NCBI GenBank assembly: GCA_045538075.1
Contig: JAZSQT010000012.1
Location: 1 to 7,887 of the forward strand
Length of the DNA: 7,887 nucleotides
DNA from: JAZSQT01 sp045538075
Lineage (GTDB): Bacteria; Chrysiogenota; Deferribacteres; Deferribacterales; Mucispirillaceae
Reading direction: 5' to 3'
How positions within the stretch are numbered: the stretch's first letter is position 1; each line of letters opens with the position of its first letter. A program made the position numbers and the translations under genes. Below are positions 1-6,534 of the stretch, in pieces. The notes under the pieces are model-generated. The model was given only the letters and a program-made list of their open reading frames with translations. It ran no database searches and had not been told where the DNA came from.

Positions 1-1
1 A

Positions 2-229
2 AACTATAACGACATTAACGATTTATATAATCCTATAATAAATGTAGAACTTGGCATTGCATATTTTGATTATTTAGTCGGTAAAACTGGTAGCATAGAC
101 CACGCTATTATTGCCTATAATTACGGTCCTGGCAACTTAAGTAGAGCTATTAAAAACAACAAAAAATTGCCAGAAAGTTACCATAATAAAGTTGTGAAAA
201 ACTTATACAAAATTAATTCTTCTAAATAA
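2..229 (+). CDS. Lytic murein transglycosylase, C-terminal end (partial)
   Basis: This is the last 75 codons and TAA stop of a gene that begins before the window, read in frame 2. The peptide matches the C-terminal half of the SLT (goose-lysozyme-like) domain. A segment NPIINVELGIAYFDYL is followed by AYNYGPGNL, the conserved AYNxGxGxx motif that lines the glycan-binding groove, and then by a basic segment containing YHNKVVKNLYKI, like the usual domain end. Enzymes of this family cleave the MurNAc-GlcNAc bond of peptidoglycan in the periplasm or at the cell surface, forming 1,6-anhydromuramoyl ends. The catalytic Glu and any signal peptide lie upstream and cannot be checked. The protein ends almost directly after the SLT domain, so no C-terminal LysM or other binding domain is present. 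The gene is convergent with the hydrogenase maturation protease gene and shares a terminator with it. The exact subfamily (Slt, MltC-like or other) is uncertain. Confidence 0.85.
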   Translation, partial: NYNDINDLYNPIINVELGIAYFDYLVGKTGSIDHAIIAYNYGPGNLSRAIKNNKKLPESYHNKVVKNLYKINSSK

Positions 230-231
230 AA

Positions 232-270
232 AAAGCTATCTATTTTTTAGATAGCTTTCTTATTTTTTTT
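232..270. terminator. Bidirectional intrinsic terminator between convergent genes
   Basis: A perfect 10-bp stem is formed by AAAGCTATCT (232-241) and AGATAGCTTT (249-258), with a short T-rich loop. On the plus strand it is followed by CTTATTTTTTTT (259-270), so it should end the transglycosylase transcript just after its stop at 229. On the minus strand the stem is followed by a T-rich run (complement of the A tract at about 223-234). It can therefore also end the leftward cluster whose last gene stops at 276. Confidence 0.88.
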
Positions 271-275
271 AAATT

Positions 276-755
276 TTAAATTTCGTCTAACGTTTTATTT
301 GCGTATTCATTAACAAGGTTTCTAACTATTTCTAAAACTTCTGGCAATGCTTTTTGGCAACTTTCTGATAAATCTGTGCTTGTATCGTAACTTTCTGGCA
401 CAACACCAACTAATTTAACTACCTTTGGACAATCGCCCCTTAATTCTGCATGAAGTAACGTTTCTTGAAAGCCAAGTTGATGGGGAGAGACTTTCATAGG
501 AACATTAGAAAGCATAATTTCTTCTTTATCAAATATTTTTATAGTTCCTGCTTCTTCCTTTGACACGATAGAATCTATAGCTATTAAAACATCTGCTTCT
601 GCTACTTTATAAGAAGCTAATATCCCTAATGTGCCACAATCAAAAATTTCTACATTATCTTGCCATTTTTCTTTTGCAAGCTCCATTACTGCATGAACCC
701 CTATCCCTTCATCAGAAAGTATATAATTACCTACACCCATAACTACAATTTTCAT
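276..755 (-). CDS. [NiFe]-hydrogenase maturation protease (HyaD/HybD/HycI family)
   Basis: The 159-residue protein has the usual length and pattern of the endopeptidase that trims the C-terminal tail of the [NiFe]-hydrogenase large subunit after nickel insertion in the cytoplasm. The N-terminus carries GVGNYILSDEGIGVH, the family signature GxGNxxxxDEGxG. The three nickel-contacting residues known in E. coli HybD (Glu16, Asp62, His93) correspond to E16, D61 (AIDSI) and H92 (SPHQLG). The C-terminal segment VKLVGVVPESYDTSTDLS matches the usual GxxPxxxxxxxxLS stretch, followed by the final helix. The ATG at 753-755 is preceded by AGGTGA at good spacing. It is the last gene of the leftward cluster, 60 nt after the ROK kinase gene, and it may be read through from it. 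No hydrogenase structural or hyp gene lies in the window, so the target hydrogenase is unknown. The subtype (group 1, 3 or 4) cannot be assigned safely. Confidence 0.9.
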   Translation of the reverse strand: MKIVVMGVGNYILSDEGIGVHAVMELAKEKWQDNVEIFDCGTLGILASYKVAEADVLIAIDSIVSKEEAGTIKIFDKEEIMLSNVPMKVSPHQLGFQETLLHAELRGDCPKVVKLVGVVPESYDTSTDLSESCQKALPEVLEIVRNLVNEYANKTLDEI

Positions 756-815
756 TTATCACCTAAACAACATTAATTAACATATATATTTATTACAAAA
801 TATAGCAGTAAACAA

Positions 816-1706
816 CTACTTTTTATTATTAAAATAATTAATACCAGCTCCAATTATACCAGCATTATTTTTTAATGACGCAACTTCAAGGCTAATTTTA
901 TCTCTATACATTGGAAAAATATCTTTATTAAACAGCTTTTGACATTCACTTATATAATGCCTGCTTAACTCTGATAATCCACCACCTATTTTTATTTTTT
1001 CTGCATAAAATAAATTGGCAATATTTAATAAGCCAAAGGCAAGTTGTTTTGCGTATTTATTAAAAGTTGTTACTGCTATTTTATCTCCTTTATCTGCTAA
1101 CTGACCTAATTCTACTGGAGTTAAATTAACATCTTTGCCAATCAATTCTTTATAAGTTTCAAGTAACCCAACAGACGAACAGTATTCATCAAAACAACCT
1201 AACCTACCACACCCACAAAGCCTACCACGTGGTTCTAAACTAATATGACCTACTTCAAATGATGTTATGGGATTTTTTGGCAACTTACCATCTATTATTA
1301 AGCCTCCACCAACGCCAGTTCCCAATGTAATTAATATCATATTTTGTATCTTATCTTTTTCGTATAAAGTATATTCACCTAATGCAGCTAAATTTGCATC
1401 ATTTTCAACGTAAACATCTAAATTTAAGTATTCTTTTAAATCTCTTTTAATGTTTTTGCCGTTTAATGATGTTAAATTTGGTGCAAATATTTCATCTTTT
1501 AAAAAATTATATCCACCTGGCAAAGCTAATGAGATACTATCAATTTCATCTTTTACTGATTTTACTATATCTTTAACGGCATAAATAAAATCGTTATAAA
1601 CAGTTGGAGTATCAATCTTATTTTGAGAAAGTATCTCGTAACTACTATTAATTATTGCATATTTTATAAACGAACCACCTACATCTAATGATAATACTTT
1701 ATCCAT
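816..1706 (-). CDS. ROK-family sugar kinase (glucokinase-like)
   Basis: The 296-residue protein has the length and full motif order of ROK kinases, which phosphorylate hexoses or N-acetylhexosamines with ATP in the cytoplasm. The phosphate-1 motif is DVGGSFIK (8-15). The catalytic Asp is D103 in ENDAN. The second phosphate motif is TLGTGVGGGLIIDG (128-140). The sugar- and zinc-site motif EVGH (151-154) is followed by CGCGRLGC (164-171), giving H154, C164, C166 and C171 as likely zinc ligands. The adenosine region includes IKIGGG. There is no N-terminal helix-turn-helix, so this is a kinase and not a ROK repressor. One oddity is that the sugar-contacting Glu usually found two residues after the last Cys (GCxE) is D173 here, with E174 next to it. 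The start ATG is preceded by AAGGAGT lying in the 12-nt gap after queA, which supports co-transcription. The substrate (glucose, ManNAc, GlcNAc or other) cannot be read from the sequence. Confidence 0.9.
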   Translation of the reverse strand: MDKVLSLDVGGSFIKYAIINSSYEILSQNKIDTPTVYNDFIYAVKDIVKSVKDEIDSISLALPGGYNFLKDEIFAPNLTSLNGKNIKRDLKEYLNLDVYVENDANLAALGEYTLYEKDKIQNMILITLGTGVGGGLIIDGKLPKNPITSFEVGHISLEPRGRLCGCGRLGCFDEYCSSVGLLETYKELIGKDVNLTPVELGQLADKGDKIAVTTFNKYAKQLAFGLLNIANLFYAEKIKIGGGLSELSRHYISECQKLFNKDIFPMYRDKISLEVASLKNNAGIIGAGINYFNNKK

Positions 1707-1718
1707 TTTATACTCCTT

Positions 1719-2741
1719 TTATTTTTTTATATACATACAATCGCCGTAACTAAAAAATCTATAATTATTGCTAACTGCAAATTTATATATATCTTTCACA
1801 AATTCATAACCTGCAAAAGCCGATACCATAGCAAGAAGAGTAGATTTTGGTAAATGAAAATTTGTAACCATTTCATCAACAATTTTAAAGTTGTATCCTT
1901 CTTTAATAAAAATATTTGTATCTCTTTTGCCTGCTATTAAATTATTTTTATCGTCAATTGCACTTTCTAACGCCCTAACTGTAGTAGAACCAACAGCAAT
2001 TAATTTTTTGCCACTATTTTTTAATTCGTTAATTTTTTCTGCAATATCGCCATCTATATTATACGTTTCAGCGTGCATTATATGATTTTCTAAAAACTCT
2101 GTTTTAACTGGCTTAAATGTTCCTAAACCAACGTGTAATGTAATTTCTAATATTTCTATACCATTATTTTTGAGACTATCAATTAATTCTTTAGTAAAAT
2201 GTAATCCTGCAGTAGGAGCTGCAGACGAACCAACATATTTTGAATATACTGTTTGATAATCTAATTTATCTTGTAGATTATCTTGTCTATTTATATAAGG
2301 AGGAAGTGGCACTCTGCCTATATTTTCCATTAATTTGTTAATATCTATTCCGTTACTATCAAGTAGCCAAATGCCTTCATCGTCCTTAGATATTAGCTTA
2401 AAAACATTATCTTCAACTAAAATTTCAGCTCCAACTTTAAAACTACCCCTTAATAGCCCTTTAAAGTTGCCATCACTTAATACTTCTGTAACAAAAATTT
2501 CTGATTTTCCACCAGTAACTTTTTTTGCATTAAGCCTTGCATTCCTAACACGTGTATTATTAACTACTAAAAAAGAATTATCGTCTATAATATTTATTAT
2601 GTCTTTAAAGCGAGTTTCATAAAAACTTTTTTTACTTTTTTCTGCCACAATCATTTTGCATTCATCTCTATTTTTTGATGGATTTAATGCAATCAATTCT
2701 TGTGGCAAAAAATAGTCGTATTTTTCTATAGGAGTAGGCAT
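1719..2741 (-). CDS. queA: S-adenosylmethionine:tRNA ribosyltransferase-isomerase (queuosine synthesis)
   Basis: QueA transfers and rearranges the ribose of S-adenosylmethionine onto 7-aminomethyl-7-deazaguanine at position 34 of tRNAs for Asn, Asp, His and Tyr, giving epoxyqueuosine. The 340-residue length is normal. Diagnostic segments appear in order: NNTRVRNARL (61-70), RVPLPPYI (143-150), YQTVYS (162-167), SAAPTAGLHFT (173-183), TLHVGLGTFKPV (201-212) with H220 and H223 shortly after, AVGSTTVRALES (249-260), TNFHLPKSTL (293-302) and SYGDCM (331-336). The last motif usually reads SYGDAM, so the Cys is a mild variation. The N-terminal LIALNPSKNRDECKMIV is also more diverged than the common LIAQxPxxxRxxSRLL. 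The start ATG lies 1 nt after the thrC stop, with AGGA inside the thrC 3' end, so translation is probably coupled. No other queuosine gene is in the window. Confidence 0.97.
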   Translation of the reverse strand: MPTPIEKYDYFLPQELIALNPSKNRDECKMIVAEKSKKSFYETRFKDIINIIDDNSFLVVNNTRVRNARLNAKKVTGGKSEIFVTEVLSDGNFKGLLRGSFKVGAEILVEDNVFKLISKDDEGIWLLDSNGIDINKLMENIGRVPLPPYINRQDNLQDKLDYQTVYSKYVGSSAAPTAGLHFTKELIDSLKNNGIEILEITLHVGLGTFKPVKTEFLENHIMHAETYNIDGDIAEKINELKNSGKKLIAVGSTTVRALESAIDDKNNLIAGKRDTNIFIKEGYNFKIVDEMVTNFHLPKSTLLAMVSAFAGYEFVKDIYKFAVSNNYRFFSYGDCMYIKK

Positions 2742-2742
2742 T

Positions 2743-4128
2743 TTATCCTAATGTTTCTTCTATAAATTCTTTTACTTCTTTAGCATCTGCCATCATTTTA
2801 TAATTTCTTTGAGGCAAACTTTCCATATTTTGTAATGCTTTTGGTGCTTCTGGATTAAAACCTAAGCAATCTTTTATAACTTCTGGAAATTTTGCTGGGT
2901 GAGCTGTAGCTAAACAAATAGTATCTTCCGTTGCTATTTCCATTTTATTAGCTGCATAAACTGCACAAGCAGTATGAGGGTCAATAATATACTCATGTAG
3001 GTTATACATAGTTCTAATTTCATATTCTATATTTTCGTCAGTAGCATCAGCTGCTATAAAATCTCTTTGTATTTGCCCTAAATATTGACCACGTAATTCT
3101 ATTTCTCTATTAATCCTAAAGTTATCCATTGCATCGCTAACTTTATCAGTAGATTTATATAAATAGTATAAGTATCTTTCAAAATTGCTTGCTACTTGAA
3201 TATCCATAGCTGGGCTGTGGGAAGGTCTCAACCTTTCTATACTATAATCGCCAAACTTAACGGCACGAGTAAGAATATTGTTTCTATTTGTTGCTAATAC
3301 TGGTTTAATTGGCAACCCCATTGTGCGTGCTAAAAATCCTGCAAAAATATTTCCAAAATTGCCAGTAGGAACAACTATATTTATTGTATCGCCAATATGT
3401 TTTACACTTCTTGTATATATGTAAAAGTAATATACTATTTGAGCAAGTATTCTAGCCCAGTTTATTGAATTGACTGCCCCTAAGTTATATTTTCTTTTAA
3501 AACTAAGGTCGCTAAAGATTGTTTTGACAACATTTTGACAATCATCAAAACTACCTTTTGCAGCAATACAATATATATTTTTGTCTTGAACTGTAGTCAT
3601 CTGTAATTCTTGAACATTGCTAATCCTACCGTATGGATAAAGCATAAACATATTAATATTTTCTTTACCTTTAACGCCGTATATCGCAGCACTTCCAGTA
3701 TCGCCACTTGTTGCACCTAATATATTCATTTTTTGATTACGTTTTTTTAATATATATTCAAAAAGGTTGCCTAAAAATTGTAATGCCATATCTTTAAAAG
3801 CAAATGTTGGTCCATGAAATAATTCTGCAATTTTTACTTTACCTGGTTTAACTATACGAATGATACGTGGGTCATCAAAATTTTGTGCAGCATAAGTTTT
3901 CATCACTATTTCAGTAAAATCTTTATCTAATATATCGTCAACGAAATTTTGCATAATTTCATAAGCAAGCCTATCGTATTCAATTTCTGCAAAATGTTTT
4001 AAATCTCTTTCTGTAAAACTTGGCAACGTTTCTGGAATCAATAATCCACCATCATCAGCAAGCCCCATCATAACAGCATCTTGAAAAGATAATCCCTTAA
4101 CTTGACCACGTGTGCTAAAATATTTCAT
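2743..4128 (-). CDS. thrC: Threonine synthase
   Basis: This PLP enzyme converts O-phospho-L-homoserine to L-threonine and phosphate, the last step of threonine synthesis in the cytoplasm. The 461-residue protein belongs to the longer class that starts with the threonine synthase N-terminal domain (MKYFSTRGQV, then LADDGGLLIPETLP at 23-36). The PLP-binding lysine is K112 in FHGPTFAFKDMALQFLG. GATSGDTGSAA (138-148) binds the substrate or cofactor phosphate, and PTGNFGN (254-260) is the loop that holds the PLP phosphate. SPAMDIQVASNFERYLY (305-321) and TAHPAKFPE (408-416) are further family hallmarks. The ATG at 4126-4128 has an upstream AGGGG about 9 nt away. It is the first gene of the leftward cluster and lies behind a plausible promoter at 4161-4189 with a short leader. 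That leaves no room for a T-box or attenuator unless a farther promoter is used. No other threonine pathway gene is adjacent. Confidence 0.97.
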   Translation of the reverse strand: MKYFSTRGQVKGLSFQDAVMMGLADDGGLLIPETLPSFTERDLKHFAEIEYDRLAYEIMQNFVDDILDKDFTEIVMKTYAAQNFDDPRIIRIVKPGKVKIAELFHGPTFAFKDMALQFLGNLFEYILKKRNQKMNILGATSGDTGSAAIYGVKGKENINMFMLYPYGRISNVQELQMTTVQDKNIYCIAAKGSFDDCQNVVKTIFSDLSFKRKYNLGAVNSINWARILAQIVYYFYIYTRSVKHIGDTINIVVPTGNFGNIFAGFLARTMGLPIKPVLATNRNNILTRAVKFGDYSIERLRPSHSPAMDIQVASNFERYLYYLYKSTDKVSDAMDNFRINREIELRGQYLGQIQRDFIAADATDENIEYEIRTMYNLHEYIIDPHTACAVYAANKMEIATEDTICLATAHPAKFPEVIKDCLGFNPEAPKALQNMESLPQRNYKMMADAKEVKEFIEETLG

Positions 4129-4160
4129 GTTTATCAGCCCCTAATTATTATTTTTTACCT

Positions 4161-4189
4161 ATTCTACATTTACTAATAATTACAAGCAA
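4161..4189 (-). promoter_or_regulatory. Predicted sigma70-type promoter for the thrC cluster
   Basis: Read on the minus strand, TTGCTT (4189-4184) is followed after exactly 17 nt by TAGAAT (4166-4161), a one-mismatch -10 box. Transcription would start near 4154, giving a leader of about 26 nt that contains the thrC ribosome binding site. In AT-rich DNA such matches arise by chance. The correct spacing and position relative to the ATG are the main support. Confidence 0.5.
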
Positions 4190-4428
4190 TAGAAATTAGT
4201 TATTTACGAGTAAATTTTTTATTAAATATTAAGATAATTAAAAACTGTAAAGACGTTTAAACTATAATTATGAAGAGTAAAAGGACGAAATAATTTATAA
4301 AAAAAATTTCAAAACTAAACTAAAATTATATATACAACGAAAAAAGTTTAAATATATTAAAAAGATATATGACAATATTTTTTATAACCTCTTGCAATAA
4401 TCTTCTGAATTTATAAATGTTTTACCTC

Positions 4429-4456
4429 TAAAAAATTTTATACTTTAAATTTTTTA
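4429..4456. repeat. Perfect 10-bp AT-only inverted repeat upstream of the signalling operon
   Basis: TAAAAAATTT (4429-4438) and AAATTTTTTA (4447-4456) are exact reverse complements separated by 8 nt. The repeat ends 9 nt before the predicted -10 box at 4466 and covers the place where a -35 box would lie. It could be an operator or a curved A-tract element. All its bases are A or T, so chance occurrence in this background is quite possible. Confidence 0.4.
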
Positions 4457-4465
4457 AAATAATTG

Positions 4466-4471
4466 TATAAT
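4466..4471 (+). promoter_or_regulatory. Predicted -10 box of the signalling operon promoter
   Basis: A perfect TATAAT lies 30 nt before the ATG at 4502, placing the start of transcription near 4478 with a leader of about 24 nt. No good -35 hexamer is found at 16-18 nt upstream; the best is TTTAAA at 4444-4449. The promoter may therefore need an activator or be used by another sigma factor. The ribosome binding site AGGG (4491-4494) follows with 7-nt spacing. Confidence 0.4.
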
Positions 4472-4501
4472 TTAAAAAAAGATTATAGTTAGGGTTATAA
4501 A

Positions 4502-5086
4502 ATGTCTCAAACAAGTAATGCAGGTAATTTAAATGATTTATCAACGGTGCGAGAATATTTCTCTCACAATATTAGAACTTCTACTGCAATGGTTGTTGCT
4601 ACAGTTATGGTTTTCAAATGTGGTCTTGGTGATGATATAGAAAATATGAGCGATGTTATTTCTGAATCTGCATACTTTCTTGATGTTTATAGTAAAGGAA
4701 TGGAGATAATGTTTGATTTCGTTTTAAATGTTCCTATTACTGATGAAAAAGAAGAAATAGAACCAGCTAAATTAATTAATCATTTTATGGCAAAAGTTCC
4801 TATCACTTTATCAGAACAGGGAATTAATTTTGCCGTTGAATTAGATAATTTTAAAGTTAACACTAAAAGTCATATTTTTAAAAATCTTATTGAGTTAATA
4901 TTATGCGAAGAAGCAAGAAAAAGTAGAGGCAATATAAAAATTACTGGAAAAAATGGATTATACACCATTGATAAAGATAGTGCTTTTGAAGTGCCAGAAA
5001 TTTATACATTATTTACAAGACTATTTAAAAAGTTAGGCATTGAATTTACATATACTGATAAACAAATTAAAATGAGGTTTGAGTAA
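4502..5086 (+). CDS. Putative histidine phosphotransferase: DHp-like domain with degenerate ATPase domain (ChpT/Spo0B-like)
   Basis: I do not recognise this 194-residue protein as a named family, but its architecture can be read. Near the N-terminus, VREYFSHNIRTSTAM (16-30) resembles the H-box of histidine kinases (F-x-H-E-hydrophobic-R-T-P-L), with H22 as the candidate phosphoacceptor. A second helix (about 50-77) would complete a DHp hairpin. Residues 86-194 resemble the start of a kinase ATPase domain: VNTKSHIFKNLIELIL (119-134) sits where the N-box should be. The DxGxG (G1) and G2 ATP-lid motifs are missing, and the protein ends with KKLGIEFTYTDKQIKMRF. There is no signal peptide or membrane segment, so it should be cytoplasmic. 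This layout is that of ChpT and Spo0B, which pass phosphate between response regulators and do not bind ATP. The stop overlaps the receiver start by 1 nt (TAATG), fitting a functional pair. It might instead be an inactive kinase that acts as a scaffold or phosphatase. Confidence 0.6.
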   Translation: MSQTSNAGNLNDLSTVREYFSHNIRTSTAMVVATVMVFKCGLGDDIENMSDVISESAYFLDVYSKGMEIMFDFVLNVPITDEKEEIEPAKLINHFMAKVPITLSEQGINFAVELDNFKVNTKSHIFKNLIELILCEEARKSRGNIKITGKNGLYTIDKDSAFEVPEIYTLFTRLFKKLGIEFTYTDKQIKMRFE

Positions 5087-5448
5087 TGAAGATACTTATT
5101 GCAGACGATGAAATTCGTTTAAGAAAAGTTGTTGCTCTTTATATGCGTAAATGTGGTCATGAAGTTATAGAAGCTGAAAATGGACAACAAGCTATAGAAA
5201 TGACTAAAAGCCAATCGCCAGATGTTATTGTTTTTGATGTTGTAATGCCTATTATGTCTGGGCTTGAAGCTACAAGAAGTTTAAAAGATGACCCTGAAAC
5301 AAAGCATATACCTATCATTCTACTTACTGCTAACGCATCTGAAAAAGATTATAAATTAGGCAAAGAGGCTGGAGCAGATAAGTATATTACTAAACCTTTT
5401 TCTCCTAAAGAGCTTATGGAATCAATATCTGAAATGGTGAATAAATAG
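5086..5448 (+). CDS. Single-domain response regulator (CheY-like receiver)
   Basis: The 120-residue protein consists of one receiver domain and nothing else, so it must act by protein-protein contact and not by binding DNA. All key residues are present: the acidic pair D7 and D8 for Mg2+, phosphoacceptor D51 in VFDVVMP, M54-P55, switch residue T81 in LLTAN, and K103-P104 in TKPF. The sequence resembles the receivers of PleD/DivK-like and two-component phosphorelay proteins more than chemotaxis CheY, although this is only a reading of style. The ATG overlaps the preceding stop in TAATG, with GAGGT at 5074-5078, indicating translational coupling. The gene ends 3 nt before the HDOD gene. Its likely partner is the H22 protein upstream. 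Its target could be the HDOD or PP2C protein downstream. Confidence 0.93.
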   Translation: MKILIADDEIRLRKVVALYMRKCGHEVIEAENGQQAIEMTKSQSPDVIVFDVVMPIMSGLEATRSLKDDPETKHIPIILLTANASEKDYKLGKEAGADKYITKPFSPKELMESISEMVNK

Positions 5449-5451
5449 TTT

Positions 5452-6534
5452 ATGGTTATTAGATTTATTGGCAGTGATACTTATTACCAAAACCTTAAAA
5501 TTTCATTATTAAACAAAGCAACAGTTGTTCAAACGGATATTGATACAAATATTGAAGTATATGAAGTTTCTTCTTTAAAAAATTTATATTCAATACCAAA
5601 AACTTTTAAGTATCCTACTTTTTTTCTCGTTACTGTAAAAGATGAAACTCTACATAGTCATATTAAAGATTATCCTATTAAGGGTATATTTTTCCCACCG
5701 ATAAACCCTGATAATATTATGGCAAAATTTAAACAAGTTTCTTCATCTACTCCATCAAGAAGTATTGAAGAATATAATACTATACGTATAAAAATTCTTG
5801 CAAAAGCTGAAAGTATCCCACCTCTACCAGCATTAGCAGAACAACTTATTCGCCTTACTCGTAGTGATTCATCAACAATAAAAGACGTATGTAACAAAAT
5901 TAAAATGGATCAAGGTATATCTTCAAAAGTAATTAAGTTAGTAAATTCGCCTTTTTACGGAATGAAGCAAGAAATTAGTTCCATTGATAGAGCTACAGTT
6001 TTATTAGGTTTTAACACTGTAAAGAATATTGCAGCAGCAATTAGTATGGAAGATTTTTATAGTAAACCTTTCAATATGTATAAAACTACTGGCAAAAATA
6101 TATGGTTACATTCTTATAAAACGGCTTGTATATCTCAATTAATAGCTAAGGAATTAAACCTTGATGAAGAAGCATTATATATGGCTGGGCTTCTCCATGA
6201 TGTTGGCAAAATTATTATGACAGATTTTCTCGTCAAGGAAGTTGAAACTATTGAAGACGAAAAAAATCAACTTGGCATGGACCATACGGAAGTTGGTGCA
6301 TTAATATTAAAAAAATGGTCTGTTTCTACGGAAATTGTTGACGCAGTCAAAAATCATCACGATATTTCAACATTAAATTTTAGTAAAGCACTATATTACG
6401 CAAATAAGTTTGATAACACTAATGATATAGATGACACTCTCCTTGAAATGAGTATCACTATGGGCATAAAAGATGTAGATAGATTAAAAAATAAAATAAT
6501 TCAAGTATTGGAAGACTTAAATGCCGAATTATAG
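5452..6534 (+). CDS. HDOD-domain signalling protein with N-terminal receiver-like region
   Basis: The 360-residue protein has a clear HDOD domain from about residue 112 to 315. ESIPPLPALAEQLIRLT (120-136) and VNSPFYGMKQEISSIDRA (164-181) leading into VLLGFNTVKNIA are the family signature. Unlike many degenerate members, it keeps an HD-type metal set: H220, H249-D250 in LLHDVGK, H278 in MDHTEVG, and H302/H303. HDOD proteins are regulatory modules in bacterial signalling, and for most the chemistry is unknown. Residues 1-95 look like the second half of a receiver fold (YPTFFLVTV, then IKGIFFPPINPDNIMAKF), but no phosphoacceptor Asp is obvious and the usual KP is PP (82-83). I infer a pseudo-receiver. 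A linker with SSSTPSRS (97-104) joins the two parts. The start at 5452 has only a weak, distant GGTGA (5436-5440), so translation probably depends on coupling to the receiver gene 3 nt upstream. Its end overlaps the phosphatase start by 14 nt. Confidence 0.88.
   Translation: MVIRFIGSDTYYQNLKISLLNKATVVQTDIDTNIEVYEVSSLKNLYSIPKTFKYPTFFLVTVKDETLHSHIKDYPIKGIFFPPINPDNIMAKFKQVSSSTPSRSIEEYNTIRIKILAKAESIPPLPALAEQLIRLTRSDSSTIKDVCNKIKMDQGISSKVIKLVNSPFYGMKQEISSIDRATVLLGFNTVKNIAAAISMEDFYSKPFNMYKTTGKNIWLHSYKTACISQLIAKELNLDEEALYMAGLLHDVGKIIMTDFLVKEVETIEDEKNQLGMDHTEVGALILKKWSVSTEIVDAVKNHHDISTLNFSKALYYANKFDNTNDIDDTLLEMSITMGIKDVDRLKNKIIQVLEDLNAEL
6510..6514 (+). promoter_or_regulatory. Ribosome binding site deciding the phosphatase start
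   Basis: GGAAG lies 6 nt before the ATG at 6521, inside the end of the HDOD gene. It supports 6521 as the start of the phosphatase, which gives a 14-nt overlap with the HDOD reading frame (stop TAG at 6532-6534). Confidence 0.65.

Larger units (their letters stand above)
4129..4501. other. Divergent intergenic region, 373 nt, AT-rich
   Basis: No credible gene is seen here. The region separates thrC (leftward) from the signalling operon (rightward) and is more AT-rich than the genes. It holds the predicted thrC promoter (4161-4189), an 8-bp palindrome GTTTAAAC (4255-4262), an AT-only inverted repeat (4429-4456) and a -10 box (4466-4471). The stretch from about 4190 to 4428 has no feature that I can assign. 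A seven-codon reading frame beginning near 4270 lacks a ribosome binding site and is not called. Confidence 0.7.

Noticed and set aside
756..815. Internal promoter or terminator between the ROK kinase and the hydrogenase maturation protease
   Set aside because: The best -35/-10 pairs match at only about half the positions, and the possible hairpin has only a 4-bp stem.
1891..2622. Plus-strand open frames opposite queA (64 and 95 codons)
   Set aside because: They lie wholly antisense to a strongly supported queA. Their Leu/Ser/Ile-rich composition is typical of shadow frames, and they have no recognisable domain.
4129..4165. T-box or attenuator leader before thrC
   Set aside because: From the predicted promoter the leader is only about 26 nt, and no specifier, T-box sequence or terminator hairpin was found.
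4261..4300. Seven-codon reading frame (MKSKRTK) in the intergenic region
   Set aside because: It has no ribosome binding site and is too short to separate from chance.
4502..5086. Full sensor histidine kinase
   Set aside because: The ATP-binding G1 and G2 motifs are absent and the ATPase-like part is too short. Only the DHp-like part and an N-box-like remnant are visible.
5670..5897. Minus-strand open frame of 75 codons inside the HDOD gene
   Set aside because: It is a shadow frame opposite a clear HDOD protein and has no homology signal.
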